Shown: positions 1-8,927 of the stretch, piece by piece
Layout of the letters: the number at the start of each line of letters is the position of its first letter
How positions within the stretch are numbered: the first letter of the stretch is position 1
Assembly (NCBI RefSeq): GCF_008180615.1
Contig: NZ_VTEH01000001.1
Coordinates: forward strand, 404,201 to 468,200
Reading direction: 5' to 3'
Length of the DNA: 64,000 nt
DNA from: Rossellomorea vietnamensis
Lineage (GTDB): Bacteria > Bacillota > Bacilli > Bacillales > Bacillaceae_B
Made by a program: the position numbers and the translations under genes
The notes under the pieces: model-generated
Database searches by the model: none
What the model was told of the DNA's origin: nothing
What the model saw: only the letters and a program-made list of their open reading frames with translations

Positions 1-196
1 CTCTCGGCTCTACAATAATCATCTTTGATGACTTTTGTACACTTTGCAGACTGACAACATTTTGTTTCGATGATGAAGGCTGTTGCTGCTTCAAGGGCAG
101 CGTCTCCTCATATTGATCTTCGTTATGACTCTGTTCCTGGTCATATTCTTCCTCGTCCAGCAGAAAAAAGTTCTTGAACTTAGACTTCATCCCCAC
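1..196 (-). CDS. sepF: SepF, N-terminal part (cut by window edge)
   Basis: Cell-division protein that binds the membrane and the FtsZ C-terminus. Only about the first 65 codons are present. The N-terminus (MGMKSKFKNFF) resembles the membrane-binding helix of Bacillus SepF, and it is followed by the usual acidic, Gln-rich linker. I chose the GTG at 196 because AAGGAGG (204-210) lies 7 nt upstream; the ATG at 190 is a weaker alternative. It follows ylmE closely, as in B. subtilis. The FtsZ-binding core lies outside the window. Confidence 0.93.
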   Translation of the reverse strand, partial: MGMKSKFKNFFLLDEEEYDQEQSHNEDQYEETLPLKQQQPSSSKQNVVSLQSVQKSSKMIIVEPR

Positions 197-210
197 TTGT
201 CTGCCTCCTT

Positions 211-885
211 TTAATCTTCTCCTACAAGGGCTGTGCCTACCCGTATAAAGGTGGCTCCCTCTTCAATAGCAATCATGAAATCATTCGACATCCCCATTGA
301 AAGTTCCTGACATGGTGCGTGTGTCAGTTTCATTTCAGCAATCTCTGTCTGCAGGTTCTTCATTTTCCTGAAGTATCCCCTCAACTCCACTTCGTCGTCT
401 ATATTCGGCATCATGGTCATTAATCCGGCAACTTTAATGTTTTCATATTGACTTAAACCTTCGATAAAGGAAGCCACCTCTTGAGGGGGAAGTCCCTGCT
501 TCGATTCTTCACCCGATATGTTGACCTGCACAAAACAGGATACAGGTTTTTCTGCACGTTTATCGATTTCTTTTGCCAAAGACTTACGGTCCAGCGAATG
601 TATGTATGTGACCTTGTCTATAATATTTTTCACCTTGCGTGATTGGAGGCTGCCAATAAAGTGCCATACAGGCTTGTCCTTTAAGTGCTCCCATTTTGAG
701 GCAAGACCCTCATCCCTATTTTCGCCAAGATGGTTAAGCCCGGCTTCCAAAGCTTCCTGAGCCCTCTTATTGGAGACATATTTAGTAACGGCAACGACTG
801 TAATATCTTCCGGGGTTCTGCCGGAAGCATCGCAAGCTGTCTTTATTTTTTCATTGAGGAGTTCAAGTTTTTCTCTTACGTCCAT
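211..885 (-). CDS. ylmE: YggS/YlmE-type PLP homeostasis protein
   Basis: 224 aa, a single-domain alanine-racemase-fold protein of the YggS/PROSC family. The family binds pyridoxal phosphate and helps maintain vitamin B6 and amino-acid balance without a known catalytic reaction. The AVTKY motif carries the PLP lysine (about K35), and the HFIGSLQ and ELSMGMS motifs are intact. The start is the ATG at 885, 8 nt after AAGGAG. The longer GTG start at 894 would overlap the Shine-Dalgarno. It sits between ylmD and sepF as in B. subtilis and is probably co-transcribed with them. Confidence 0.95.
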   Translation of the reverse strand: MDVREKLELLNEKIKTACDASGRTPEDITVVAVTKYVSNKRAQEALEAGLNHLGENRDEGLASKWEHLKDKPVWHFIGSLQSRKVKNIIDKVTYIHSLDRKSLAKEIDKRAEKPVSCFVQVNISGEESKQGLPPQEVASFIEGLSQYENIKVAGLMTMMPNIDDEVELRGYFRKMKNLQTEIAEMKLTHAPCQELSMGMSNDFMIAIEEGATFIRVGTALVGED

Positions 886-890
886 AGAAG

Positions 891-1709
891 TCACTCCTTC
901 CAGCCAATAAAACTCATAATTCTGCCGGTTTTTCCATTATCCCGCCTGTGGGAAAAGAATTCCTCTTGTTCACACACTGTACAAAGCTGTGAAATTGAAA
1001 TATTTTCTGAGGGAACTCCGTTGTTTTGGAGGACAAGTTCATTAGCCTTTTTCAGATCCAATTCATATTGCCCCTCATATTTAAGATTATATGGCTTTTC
1101 ATCACAATCTTCCAGCAGTTTTTCAACTTTGTCAATAACTCTGTCGTCCACCTGGTAGCATTTTCTGCAAATCGAAGGACCGATTGCCACTTGGATGTCA
1201 GCAGGGTCTGCCCCTGCTCGTTTAAACTCTTCAATCATTTTACCGGCTATATTCAGCACAGTTCCTTTCCACCCTGCATGGGCAGCCCCAATAAGTCTGC
1301 CCTCTGGGTAAAGGAAATAAATCGGCACACAGTCGGCGTAACACATTGTCAGCAGCAGATTGGGCACATTCGTAATCAGGCCGTCCGTATCCCTGATGCT
1401 GTCTGAATAATTGAGCGTGCCGCTTCCACCATGGTTTTCTGTTACCCACTGGATATTACTGCCGTGGGTTTGTTCCGAACAAACCCATGTGTGTAAAGGG
1501 AAGCCGATCCTCTCCGCTGTTTTCTGCCGGTTTTTGAGGACATCATCCTTATCATCAGAGACATGAAGGCCCATATTCAATGATTGATATGCACCCTTGC
1601 TGAATCCGCTTTGTTTGCTTGTAATTCCCGCTTTAAGCCCCGGCAGGAGACTTTCCCAATGAGGAAGGGAGAATAGTAGATCATCTGCTTTGATAAAACT
1701 ATCTGTCAT
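891..1709 (-). CDS. ylmD: YlmD, purine nucleoside phosphorylase of the YfiH/LACC1 family
   Basis: 272 aa. The family has multicopper-oxidase-like polyphenol oxidase ancestry; members are purine nucleoside phosphorylases/adenosine deaminases, and the E. coli relative PgeF edits peptidoglycan precursors. Visible signatures are MCYADCVPI and HAGWKG, which hold the metal-binding His/Cys residues, and a C-terminal CTVCEQEEFFSHR segment. The start is ATG 1709 because GGAAGGAG lies 9 nt upstream; a longer frame to 1772 has no comparable ribosome site. The stop overlaps the ylmE ribosome site, indicating coupling. Confidence 0.94.
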   Translation of the reverse strand: MTDSFIKADDLLFSLPHWESLLPGLKAGITSKQSGFSKGAYQSLNMGLHVSDDKDDVLKNRQKTAERIGFPLHTWVCSEQTHGSNIQWVTENHGGSGTLNYSDSIRDTDGLITNVPNLLLTMCYADCVPIYFLYPEGRLIGAAHAGWKGTVLNIAGKMIEEFKRAGADPADIQVAIGPSICRKCYQVDDRVIDKVEKLLEDCDEKPYNLKYEGQYELDLKKANELVLQNNGVPSENISISQLCTVCEQEEFFSHRRDNGKTGRIMSFIGWKE

Positions 1710-1780
1710 TGCAAAAGTCTCCTTCCTTTTTCTATAGTCTACCATAAAACCCTCTATACCGTCATAATTCATCCGTCAGC

Positions 1781-2059
1781 TTATTGTTTTTTGGGTTCCT
1801 CCAATTGAGCCTGAAGATAATGATTATCTTTATGGCGGACGAGGATAACATCTTCACCGATTTTGACAATGGAGGTCCAAGGGATTACCACATCCTCTTC
1901 CTTGCCAAAGAAACCGAGCAGCTTTCCATTTCTTCCTATAACGATGGCTTCAATTCTCCCTGTGTCCAGATTAATCTCTATATCGGCAATATTTCCCAGT
2001 TTACGGCCGTCTGAAATACTGACTACATCCTTCACTTGAAATTCTGATATCCTGACCAT
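1781..2059 (-). CDS. ylmC: YlmC/YmxH-family PRC-barrel protein
   Basis: 92 aa, essentially one PRC-barrel domain (VKDVVSISDGRKLGNIADIEI near the start, with GFFGKEEDVVIPW in the middle). The family is sporulation-associated in Bacillus, and the exact biochemical role is unknown. It lies directly downstream of sigG and upstream of ylmD, the same order as in B. subtilis. It is slightly longer than the usual roughly 81 residues because of an acidic/Lys tail. Confidence 0.92.
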   Translation of the reverse strand: MVRISEFQVKDVVSISDGRKLGNIADIEINLDTGRIEAIVIGRNGKLLGFFGKEEDVVIPWTSIVKIGEDVILVRHKDNHYLQAQLEEPKKQ

Positions 2060-2111
2060 CTCTCTCCCTCTTTCCTAGAAGTCTTATAGTCAATATATGC
2101 AAAATAAAATG

Positions 2112-2146
2112 GGGTCATGCCCCGTCTTGCTTAAGGGGCATGACCC
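2112..2146 (-). terminator. sigG terminator
   Basis: A 12-bp perfect inverted repeat (GGGTCATGCCCC at 2112-2123 and its complement at 2135-2146) immediately follows the sigG stop. On the minus strand it is followed by a T-rich stretch. Confidence 0.8.
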
Positions 2147-2147
2147 T

Positions 2148-2924
2148 TTACTGGATATTTTTATTCATTTGTTTGATTGCTGCTTTTTCAAGCCTGGAAA
2201 CCTGAGCTTGAGAAATACCTATTTCTTCTGCCACTTCCATCTGGGTTTTCCCTTGGAAGAATCTCTTGCGGATGATCATTTTTTCCCTGTCATTGAGTCT
2301 TCTCATACCTTCTTGAAGGGCAATCTCTTCTATCCATGTATGATCTCTATTTCTTTCATCACTTAACTGGTCCATTACAAAGATAGGATCGCCGCCATCA
2401 TTATAAATCGGCTCAAACAATGAAACAGGATCCTGGATTGCATCCATTGCAAAAACTATGTCCTCATGAGGGACATCAAGCACCTTGGCAATCTCTTCTG
2501 CAGTCGGTTCTTTAGATGTTTCGCCCATCAGCTTCTCCCGTACCTGCAGAGCTTTATAGGCAATATCCCTAAGTGACCTTGAGACCCTTATTGGATTATT
2601 GTCCCTCAGATAACGACGGATTTCGCCGATGATCATTGGCACGGCATATGTAGAAAATCGGACGTTTTGCCCCAAGTCGAAATTGTCAATCGACTTCATC
2701 AATCCGATACATCCTACTTGAAAAAGATCATCTACATATTCTCCGCGATTATTGAACCTTTGAATGACACTAAGGACAAGCCGAAGGTTCCCATTTACAA
2801 GCTTCTCTCTGGCTGATAAATCTCCAGCCTGCATTTCCCGAAAGAGTTTCCTCATCTCTTCATTCTTGAGAACAGGAAGTTTCGAGGTGTCCACACCACA
2901 GATTTCTACTTTATTTCGAGTCAA
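2148..2924 (-). CDS. sigG: Sporulation sigma factor G (late forespore)
   Basis: 258 aa, against about 260 in B. subtilis. It directs RNA polymerase to late forespore genes. Sigma-70 region 2 (VNGNLRLVLSVIQRF, DLFQVGCIGLMKSID), region 3 and region 4 (MEVAEEIGISQAQVSRLEK helix-turn-helix) are all complete and nearly identical to family members. The start is TTG at 2924, giving the family N-terminus M-TRNKVEICGVDTSKLP, with AAGGAGGG 8 nt upstream. The upstream frame extension has no ribosome site. A sigF-type promoter lies upstream and a small hairpin covers the ribosome site, suggesting tight control of timing and dose. Confidence 0.97.
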   Translation of the reverse strand: MTRNKVEICGVDTSKLPVLKNEEMRKLFREMQAGDLSAREKLVNGNLRLVLSVIQRFNNRGEYVDDLFQVGCIGLMKSIDNFDLGQNVRFSTYAVPMIIGEIRRYLRDNNPIRVSRSLRDIAYKALQVREKLMGETSKEPTAEEIAKVLDVPHEDIVFAMDAIQDPVSLFEPIYNDGGDPIFVMDQLSDERNRDHTWIEEIALQEGMRRLNDREKMIIRKRFFQGKTQMEVAEEIGISQAQVSRLEKAAIKQMNKNIQ

Positions 2925-2933
2925 ATTCTTTCC

Positions 2934-2946
2934 CTCCTTGCAGGAG
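2934..2946 (-). promoter_or_regulatory. Hairpin covering the sigG Shine-Dalgarno
   Basis: On the minus strand CTCCT-GCA-AGGAG forms a 5-bp perfect stem whose 3' arm is the sigG ribosome-binding site (AAGGAGGG, 2932-2939). Together with the TTG start it should lower translation. A leader hairpin that limits sigG translation has been described in B. subtilis, as far as I recall; extending that to this sequence is inference. Confidence 0.6.
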
Positions 2947-2962
2947 CTGCTGTACAAAAATC

Positions 2963-2990
2963 AGTATCTCCGCAGCAGGAAAAAATATGC
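2963..2990 (-). promoter_or_regulatory. Candidate sigF-type promoter of sigG
   Basis: Read on the minus strand: GCATA (2986-2990), a 14-nt spacer, then GGAGATACT (2963-2971). This fits the published sigF pattern GYATA...GGnnAnAnT at every fixed position. Predicted transcription begins about 30 nt before the TTG start of sigG, as expected for the sigF-dependent sigG gene. Confidence 0.6.
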
Positions 2991-3182
2991 ATATTAGAAT
3001 CGTCCTCCAAGACTTGGAAATACCTCCAATCCAGACAGGACAAGTGTTGAAAGAGCTAAATTTTTTTTGGGAATACAACATTTCACTCTTTTGATCTTTA
3101 GGATAAATAAATAAAAAAGAGGGCAGTACCCTATGTAACAGGTCCAGGAGCTTTTCTACGAATGAGGAATGAAATCTCCATT

Positions 3183-3211
3183 AAAAAAAGCGATTCTAAT
3201 AAGAATCGCTG
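3183..3211 (-). terminator. sigE terminator
   Basis: A 9-bp stem AGCGATTCT/AGAATCGCT with a 4-nt loop, followed on the minus strand by TTTTTTT. It ends the spoIIGA-sigE transcript just after the sigE stop and separates it from the sigG promoter. Confidence 0.85.
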
Positions 3212-3222
3212 CCAAGGTATGT

Positions 3223-3942
3223 TTATACCATTTTATTAAATTCCTTTTTCAACCTCTTAATGATTCGTTTTTCCAACCTGGAAATATACGATTGAGAAAT
3301 CCCCAGCATATCTGCAACATCTTTTTGTGTTTTTTCTTCTCCACCCATCAACCCAAAACGGAGTTCCATGATCTGCTTTTCCCTGTCCGATAGTTCAGTA
3401 AGCGCATTAAACAGAAGCTTTCTGTCAACCGTAGCTTCCAAGTCCTTGGTAATGATATCTTCTTCCGTCCCCAAAACATCGGAGAGGAGAAGTTCATTTC
3501 CATCCCAGTCAATGTTCAATGGTTCATCAAAGGATACTTCAGAACGGATTTTATTATTTCTCCTGAGGTACATGAGGATTTCATTTTCAATGCATCTGGA
3601 AGCATAAGTGGCCAGTTTGATCTTTTTTTCGGGGTTAAAAGTATTCACCGCCTTAATCAGCCCTATTGTGCCTATGCTGATGAGGTCTTCAATATTAATC
3701 CCTGTATTTTCAAACTTCCTTGCAATGTACACAACCAGCCTTAGATTCCTCTCAATGAGAAGTGAACGTGCTGTCTTATCACCGTTAGGAAGCTTTTTCA
3801 GGAGAACCTCTTCTTCTTCTTTTGTCAGAGGAGGCGGCAAAGCTTCACTGCCGCCAATGTAGTAGATCTCATCTGTCTTCAGCCCCAATTTTATCAGAAG
3901 CTTATACCAGTAATATGTAAGTCTCAGCCGTAAATTTTTCAA
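3223..3942 (-). CDS. sigE: Sporulation sigma factor E precursor (early mother cell)
   Basis: 239 aa, exactly the B. subtilis length. It is made as inactive pro-SigE, and roughly the first 27 residues (basic, amphipathic [19 protein letters not shown]) are removed by SpoIIGA at the septal membrane. Region 2 ([34 protein letters not shown]) and region 4 ([24 protein letters not shown]) are complete. The start is TTG at 3942, preceded by GGGGGAA. The open frame continues upstream to 3993, but that extension lacks a ribosome site and is not in the family. It lies 55 nt downstream of spoIIGA in the spoIIG operon. Confidence 0.97.
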   Translation of the reverse strand: MKNLRLRLTYYWYKLLIKLGLKTDEIYYIGGSEALPPPLTKEEEEVLLKKLPNGDKTARSLLIERNLRLVVYIARKFENTGINIEDLISIGTIGLIKAVNTFNPEKKIKLATYASRCIENEILMYLRRNNKIRSEVSFDEPLNIDWDGNELLLSDVLGTEEDIITKDLEATVDRKLLFNALTELSDREKQIMELRFGLMGGEEKTQKDVADMLGISQSYISRLEKRIIKRLKKEFNKMV

Positions 3943-3997
3943 TGTAGTTCCCCCTTCTATTTTGGTGAATTGTGAGTATAGTAATAGTGGCAATGTA

Positions 3998-4924
3998 TTA
4001 AGATACGTTCTGAAGCGGCGATGAAGACAGCATCTTAGGATGTACTATGCAATTGAAGCTGTCATCAGCAGAGAAGGCAATTCTTTGAAAGACTATCAGG
4101 CCTTTGGGGCACCTCCAGACATCTTTTCCTTTTCTAATTCTGATTGAATCCGGCTTATAGGCAATGAGCAGCTGATTCTTTTTTCCAATTGATTGGGCCG
4201 GAACAAACCGCACCCGCTCTTCCCATTGGGGAGGAAGAGAATGATCCCCGCTCATAAAGCGATCATTATCTTCAGATAAATGAAGAATATCATCAGGTAC
4301 TCTTCCTTCAAGCTTTTCAGTAGAAATCAGCATGACAGGGCTCTTGCTTAATGGGTCATATAATTGGTTACCGCTGTCTACGAGACCTTTTAATTGAAGT
4401 TTCAACCCATCAATCTCGATTTCGACTTCCACAAGCTCATCGTATTGGATTTTAACGGTTTCGATACTATTTATGCGATTGCGGGCAAAATACCAGGAAG
4501 CAGGCAAGGCGAACATGACAAAGACCCAGCTGATTGGATCACCAAAACCTTTTACGCTCGCCAGGAACATTGAGGACTGAAGACTGTTATCGAACCTCAG
4601 AAAGTAATGAACGCCAATCAATATTCCACCGGTTAGGAATGTGGAAAAATAGAGCATCAGCAAGTTTCCTGCGTAGAATCGAAACCGCTTGAAGCCAAAA
4701 GCAGTAAAAACCATTATCATTGAAAAAAAGAGTTTCATCAGCGGATGTCCGCTTATATGGGCATAAGATGTAAAGGAAAATAACACGATTAATGACCCGA
4801 AGAAACCTCCTAAAATAATCCTCCACCATATTAGATGTCTTTTTAAAAACACTGCGGTCATTACCAGCAGAATGCTGTCTATCAAAAAATTTAATAGCCA
4901 AATGACATCTAAATACAGAACCAA
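3998..4924 (-). CDS. spoIIGA: SpoIIGA, membrane aspartic protease for pro-SigE
   Basis: 308 aa, against about 309 in B. subtilis. The N-terminal half holds about five membrane segments, starting [13 protein letters not shown]; the C-terminal half is an aspartic-protease-like domain with [11 protein letters not shown] containing the catalytic DSG. It cleaves pro-SigE in response to the forespore signal SpoIIR. The start is TTG at 4924, with AAAGGAGGG 7 nt upstream. An in-frame extension to 5029 runs back through the promoter and must be untranslated. It is the first gene of the spoIIG operon. Confidence 0.95.
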   Translation of the reverse strand: MVLYLDVIWLLNFLIDSILLVMTAVFLKRHLIWWRIILGGFFGSLIVLFSFTSYAHISGHPLMKLFFSMIMVFTAFGFKRFRFYAGNLLMLYFSTFLTGGILIGVHYFLRFDNSLQSSMFLASVKGFGDPISWVFVMFALPASWYFARNRINSIETVKIQYDELVEVEIEIDGLKLQLKGLVDSGNQLYDPLSKSPVMLISTEKLEGRVPDDILHLSEDNDRFMSGDHSLPPQWEERVRFVPAQSIGKKNQLLIAYKPDSIRIRKGKDVWRCPKGLIVFQRIAFSADDSFNCIVHPKMLSSSPLQNVS

Positions 4925-4964
4925 TCTCTTCCCTCCTTTTGTTCTATTTCCTACTGTTACGAGA

Positions 4965-4998
4965 AGTATATCGTACATACTCTCATGAAGTGTGTCAC
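4965..4998 (-). promoter_or_regulatory. spoIIG promoter with 22-nt spacer
   Basis: On the minus strand, GTGACA (4993-4998) and TATACT (4965-4970) are separated by exactly 22 nt. This matches the unusually long spacer of the Spo0A-activated B. subtilis spoIIG promoter. TTGTCTAA at 5045-5052, upstream on the minus-strand transcript, resembles a Spo0A box (TTGTCGAA), although it lies farther from the -35 than expected. Transcription would start about 35 nt before the TTG of spoIIGA. Confidence 0.65.
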
Positions 4999-5130
4999 TT
5001 TCTGTAAGGAATGAAGTGAAACTTTTCATACTCTCGTTCGAATATTGTCTAAATACTTTTATAAAAATATGGCTCTTGTTCGTTCTATATGGAAATTAGC
5101 AATCGACGCAGAAACTATTTCAAAACACAA

Positions 5131-5160
5131 AAAGACCCAAGGAAGTTTCCTTGGGTCTTT
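5131..5160 (-). terminator. ftsZ terminator
   Basis: A 14-bp perfect stem (AAAGACCCAAGGAA and its complement) around a 2-nt centre, followed on the minus strand by TTTTTGTGTTTT. It separates ftsAZ from spoIIG. Confidence 0.9.
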
Positions 5161-5173
5161 AGAATACATTAGT

Positions 5174-6331
5174 TTATCTGCGGCGGTTGCGATTTCTTAG
5201 GAACGTTGGAATGTCCAATGTTTCCTCCACTCCCTGTCCGCTTGAACGGGAAGGCTCTTGCTGCTGAGGTTCCTCCCTCTTCGGCTCACGCTTTGGTGCT
5301 GGCTGGCTTGTATTATTATTATTGCTGGAAGGTTTCATACCGCCGAAAGATGGTCTTGACGGTTTTGGCTGGACAGCTTCTTCATTGAAACCAGTTGCAA
5401 TGACAGTAACCACGATATCATCTTTCAATTCTTCATTGATGACAGAACCGAAGATCATATTCACTTCCTGGTCTGATGCAGATGCTACGATATCCGCCGC
5501 TTCCTGAACTTCATACAGGGAAAGGTTCGTTCCACCTGTGATATTCATGAGGACACCTTGAGCGCCATCGAGAGACGTTTCCAGCAATGGACTCGAGATG
5601 GCTTTCTTCGCTGCCTCGGTAGCACGGTTTTCACCAGATGCCGCACCGATCCCCATTAAGGCAGATCCTTTATTGGACATGATGGTTTTCACGTCAGCAA
5701 AGTCGAGGTTGATCAGTCCTGGTGTAGCTATCAGATCGGAAATACCCTGAACACCTTGTCGTAGAACATTGTCAGCTTCACGGAACGCTTCAAGCATTGG
5801 AGTACTCTTATCGACAATTTCAAGCAGACGGTCATTCGGAATGACGATTAAAGTATCCACTGCTTCTTTCATTGCTCCGATTCCCCCGCTTGCTTGCGTG
5901 GAACGTTTGCGGCCTTCAAAGGTAAACGGGCGAGTAACAACACCGACAGTCAAGGCACCGATTTCACGTGCGATACTTGCAATGACAGGAGCTGCACCAG
6001 TTCCTGTACCGCCGCCCATTCCTGCAGTTACGAAAACCATGTCCGCCCCCTTCAGTGCTTCCTCAATCTGCTCTTTGCTTTCTTCGGCAGCCTTCTTGCC
6101 GACTTCTGGATTAGCCCCTGCTCCAAGTCCTCTTGTCAGTTTGCCGCCGATTTGCATTTTAATCTCAGCTTTGGACAAGTTAAGTGCCTGGGCATCAGTA
6201 TTGACCGCTATGAATTCTACTCCTTGTACACCATGCTCAATCATTCGATTGACGGCATTGTTTCCGCCGCCTCCTACTCCGATTACTTTAATGGTGGCTA
6301 ATGAATCTAAATTTGTATCAAACTCTAACAT
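5174..6331 (-). CDS. ftsZ: FtsZ, tubulin-like division GTPase
   Basis: 385 aa. It polymerises into the Z ring at mid-cell and directs septum synthesis. The GTPase domain begins [17 protein letters not shown], the tubulin signature GGGTGTG is at 106-112, and [11 protein letters not shown] contains the T7-loop catalytic aspartates. A variable linker of Asn, Pro, Lys and Glu follows, then the C-terminal peptide [13 protein letters not shown] that binds FtsA and SepF. The start is ATG 6331 with AGGAGG upstream; an extension to 6361 is not in the family. It lies 41 nt after ftsA and is co-transcribed. Confidence 0.98.
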   Translation of the reverse strand: MLEFDTNLDSLATIKVIGVGGGGNNAVNRMIEHGVQGVEFIAVNTDAQALNLSKAEIKMQIGGKLTRGLGAGANPEVGKKAAEESKEQIEEALKGADMVFVTAGMGGGTGTGAAPVIASIAREIGALTVGVVTRPFTFEGRKRSTQASGGIGAMKEAVDTLIVIPNDRLLEIVDKSTPMLEAFREADNVLRQGVQGISDLIATPGLINLDFADVKTIMSNKGSALMGIGAASGENRATEAAKKAISSPLLETSLDGAQGVLMNITGGTNLSLYEVQEAADIVASASDQEVNMIFGSVINEELKDDIVVTVIATGFNEEAVQPKPSRPSFGGMKPSSNNNNTSQPAPKREPKREEPQQQEPSRSSGQGVEETLDIPTFLRNRNRRR

Positions 6332-6372
6332 GAAACATCCTCCTAATTCCTCGATTCTCAACCTATTTGAAA

Positions 6373-7680
6373 CTATTCAAAAAAGTAGCCGAAAAACTTC
6401 TTCATTTTTGATGACACTTTTTCATCGTCTGGCTTGTCCGTTTTTGGTTTTGGTTTTGGTTTTGGCTTTTCTGTCTGTTCAGGTTTCTTTGTATTGCGCT
6501 TTTCAGCAGGTTCTGCAGGAACAGGGGACGTACTGACGCTTCTGCCTTGCAATCTAGCATTCTTATGAGCATATTTAATCAGCCCGACAGACGTTGTATA
6601 TTGTGGTTCACGAACGCCAATATAATCAGGGACAGCTACTCTGACACGGTTCTGGAAGACCAGCTGTGACAGCTCGAGCACTCCTGGAAGGTTGGCAATA
6701 CCGCCTGTGAGCACATAGCCGCCAGGCAGATCATGGACACCCATCCTTCTTAACTCCTGCCCAATTATATCGAAAATTTCTTCTAATCTAGCTTCTATGA
6801 TATCAGAAATTTCAAGCTGGTTAAATTGTTGATGCTGATCACTGCCGATAATCGGTACACTGAACACTTCATCTTCGGAAGCATGGTCATAAAAGGCATG
6901 ACCATATTTTACTTTAATCATCTCGGCATCCTCGGTGGAAGTCCTTAATCCGATCGATAAATCCTTAGTGATATGCTCCCCGCCTACTGGAAGAACAGAA
7001 GCCGCTTTGATATGTCCTTGTTCAAAGACTGCAATAGTTGTCGAGCCTCCGCCAATATCGATTAAAGCCGCTCCAAGGCTTTGTTCATCCTTGGAGAGGG
7101 CAATGGAGCCTGAGGCAAGCGGCTGCAGAACAATATCCATAATCTCCAGTCCTGCTTTTTCCACGCAGCGCAGTGTATTATGTAAAAGTGTTTTGGATCC
7201 TGTTATGATTGTTCCTTCCATTTCCAGCCTTACACCAATCATCCCTCTTGGGTCAGTGATTTCGTCCAGGCCATCTACAATGAATTGTTTAGGAATGACA
7301 TTGACAATTTCCCTTTCAGGAGGGATAGAGATGACTTGTGCAGCTTCCATGACACGTGCCACATCTTCATCTGTAATTTCCCTGTTCTCGCTTGATACAG
7401 CCACTACACCATGGCACGTTTGGAGGGCGACTCCGTTTCCAGGGATCCCGACGATTACCTGGTTGATATTTATTCCGACCATCCTTTCCGCTTGCTCGAC
7501 GGCCTTTTTGATTGATTGAACAGTTTCATCGATATCTACGATGGATCCTTTTCGGATTCCTTGAGATTTGACATTTCCAACACCGATAATATTCAGGGAA
7601 TCATTCGACATTTCTCCGATGATCACTTTCACTGTGGATGTACCGATGTCTAGACTTACGAAAATTTCATTGCTGTTCAC
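6373..7680 (-). CDS. ftsA: FtsA, actin-like membrane anchor of FtsZ
   Basis: 435 aa. It tethers FtsZ filaments to the membrane. The actin fold is shown by [15 protein letters not shown] (phosphate 1), [16 protein letters not shown] (phosphate 2) and [14 protein letters not shown] (adenosine). The 1c subdomain insertion is present. A Pro/Lys/Thr-rich linker with a [10 protein letters not shown] run precedes the C-terminal amphipathic helix [12 protein letters not shown] that inserts in the membrane. The ATG at 7680 is preceded by GAAGGAGGTG. Sigma-H and sigma-A type promoter elements lie just upstream, before sbp. Confidence 0.97.
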   Translation of the reverse strand: MNSNEIFVSLDIGTSTVKVIIGEMSNDSLNIIGVGNVKSQGIRKGSIVDIDETVQSIKKAVEQAERMVGININQVIVGIPGNGVALQTCHGVVAVSSENREITDEDVARVMEAAQVISIPPEREIVNVIPKQFIVDGLDEITDPRGMIGVRLEMEGTIITGSKTLLHNTLRCVEKAGLEIMDIVLQPLASGSIALSKDEQSLGAALIDIGGGSTTIAVFEQGHIKAASVLPVGGEHITKDLSIGLRTSTEDAEMIKVKYGHAFYDHASEDEVFSVPIIGSDQHQQFNQLEISDIIEARLEEIFDIIGQELRRMGVHDLPGGYVLTGGIANLPGVLELSQLVFQNRVRVAVPDYIGVREPQYTTSVGLIKYAHKNARLQGRSVSTSPVPAEPAEKRNTKKPEQTEKPKPKPKPKTDKPDDEKVSSKMKKFFGYFFE

Positions 7681-7708
7681 TCTGTGGCACCTCCTTCAAA
7701 TAGTATTC

Positions 7709-7789
7709 ATTATAGAACAACAACTTTACAAAAGTTGAATTTTGAATATATCTTATAAAAATATTCGTCGCTTTTAAAAGATTCCCTTT
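7709..7789 (-). promoter_or_regulatory. Candidate ftsAZ promoters (sigH-type, plus a sigA-type -10)
   Basis: On the minus strand AAAGGGAAT (7781-7789), a 12-nt spacer and ACGAATAT (7761-7768) fit the sigH pattern RnAGGAwww-N11/12-RnGAATww with one mismatch in the -35. Closer to ftsA there is a perfect TATAAT (7709-7714), but its -35 is unclear (TTCAAC with a 19-nt spacer). B. subtilis ftsAZ has both sigA and sigH promoters, which supports the reading. Confidence 0.55.
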
Positions 7790-7796
7790 TAAATTT

Positions 7797-8159
7797 TCAA
7801 TTTTTTTCTTTTTTTTCGCTATTAGCACTCCAATTGCTTATCAAAATCCTGCGGATAACCGCGATATTCTGGAACAGCCTGACACCAAAAGCGAAAACAG
7901 CTGCTAAATATAAGTCTACACCAAGATGGACACCTAGAAAAGCCAAACTTGCAGCCAAGATGATATTAAAGAAAAAACCAGAGACAAATACTTTATCATC
8001 ATAAATATTTTGGAGGTGGGCTCTGATCCCACCAAACAATGTATCGAGAGCTGCTAATACCGCAATGGATAAGTAATTCGAATATTCATCTGGAATCCTG
8101 ATATCGGTAAGCAATCCAAGGATCACTCCTAGCAGCAACCCTAAAACGGGCAGCCACAT
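7797..8159 (-). CDS. sbp: Sbp, small basic membrane protein (DUF1290)
   Basis: 120 aa, against 121 in B. subtilis. Three or four hydrophobic segments (MWLPVLGLLLGVILGLL, the YLSIAVLAALDTLFGGI region, FVSGFFFNIILAASLAFLG, LYLAAVFAFGVRLFQNIAVI) and a basic Lys/Glu tail. Function is unknown, but the gene is found beside ftsA in many Firmicutes. It starts 4 nt after ylxX, so it is probably the last gene of the divIB-ylxW-ylxX-sbp operon. Confidence 0.93.
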   Translation of the reverse strand: MWLPVLGLLLGVILGLLTDIRIPDEYSNYLSIAVLAALDTLFGGIRAHLQNIYDDKVFVSGFFFNIILAASLAFLGVHLGVDLYLAAVFAFGVRLFQNIAVIRRILISNWSANSEKKEKN

Positions 8160-8163
8160 GCTG

Positions 8164-8880
8164 TTAACTCCCTCCTTCTATAACAGGCTCCATATGGCGG
8201 ACCCTGATGGTGTCTCCGTAAGCCGGAACGGTCAGGTTTTCCCTTGGAGGACCGATATTGACCCTGAGATTATCAATGAAAAAATCTTCTATTGCCCGGG
8301 AAACCTGCATGCGGTTATATAAATCTTCCGCTTTCTCCTGATTCAATGTCAGAACCTTTACTTCAAACGGAATGGAATTGATCGGGTAACCATCTATTTT
8401 GGTTTCGCCGTTGATATCCCTTATTACAGATGTATTGATTAGACGGTGTCCGTCAATGGAGATATCCTGTGCACCATAACGATTCAACTCATTGATCAAC
8501 CTTTCAAGAAGTTCCGGGGAGACCGATTGAACTTTAACGCCAAGCAGCATTTCTTCGGTGGAAGGTTCTACTGTCAGCACCAATCCAGGCCCGCTTTTCT
8601 CCAGAAGGCCCGCTTCCTGCTTAAGTTCATCTAATGTCTCCCTTAAAGCCTGCTCCCGGCTCGTCTGTCTTTCCGTTTCATATTTCTCCAGCTTTTCATT
8701 AATTGACTGAAGTTCTTGCAGAAGGCTGCCCGCCGCGTCATTTTCATTTTGTATCGCTTCTCTTAATTCCCAAATATCCCTGGTATCCCTGATCACCGGT
8801 TCTTGAACAGTCTGGAATTGGACAGCCACCATGAATCCGATAATCAAAGTAATTAGAGTAAAGCTCACTTTATTGCCCAC
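8164..8880 (-). CDS. ylxX: YlxX, DUF881 membrane-anchored protein
   Basis: 238 aa. One N-terminal membrane segment (about residues 7-24), then a coiled coil rich in Glu/Gln/Leu (about 35-95), then the DUF881 domain (SGPGLVLTVEPS ... DISIDGHRLINTSVIRDINGETKIDGYPINSIPFEVKVL). Function is unknown. It is a paralogue of the adjacent ylxW. The start is GTG at 8880 with an AGGTGA ribosome site. It lies 47 nt downstream of ylxW. Confidence 0.92.
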   Translation of the reverse strand: MGNKVSFTLITLIIGFMVAVQFQTVQEPVIRDTRDIWELREAIQNENDAAGSLLQELQSINEKLEKYETERQTSREQALRETLDELKQEAGLLEKSGPGLVLTVEPSTEEMLLGVKVQSVSPELLERLINELNRYGAQDISIDGHRLINTSVIRDINGETKIDGYPINSIPFEVKVLTLNQEKAEDLYNRMQVSRAIEDFFIDNLRVNIGPPRENLTVPAYGDTIRVRHMEPVIEGGS

Positions 8881-8927
8881 TCTTGCTCACCTTGCTTTCT
8901 TTGTTCCCGGCACAGGAGTTACTATGT

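Noticed and set aside
730..1158. 142-codon plus-strand frame opposite ylmE/ylmD
   Set aside because: Antisense shadow; the minus-strand genes are certain.
5769..6536. 255-codon plus-strand frame opposite ftsZ and ftsA
   Set aside because: Shadow of conserved coding sequence on the other strand; no ribosome site or family resemblance.
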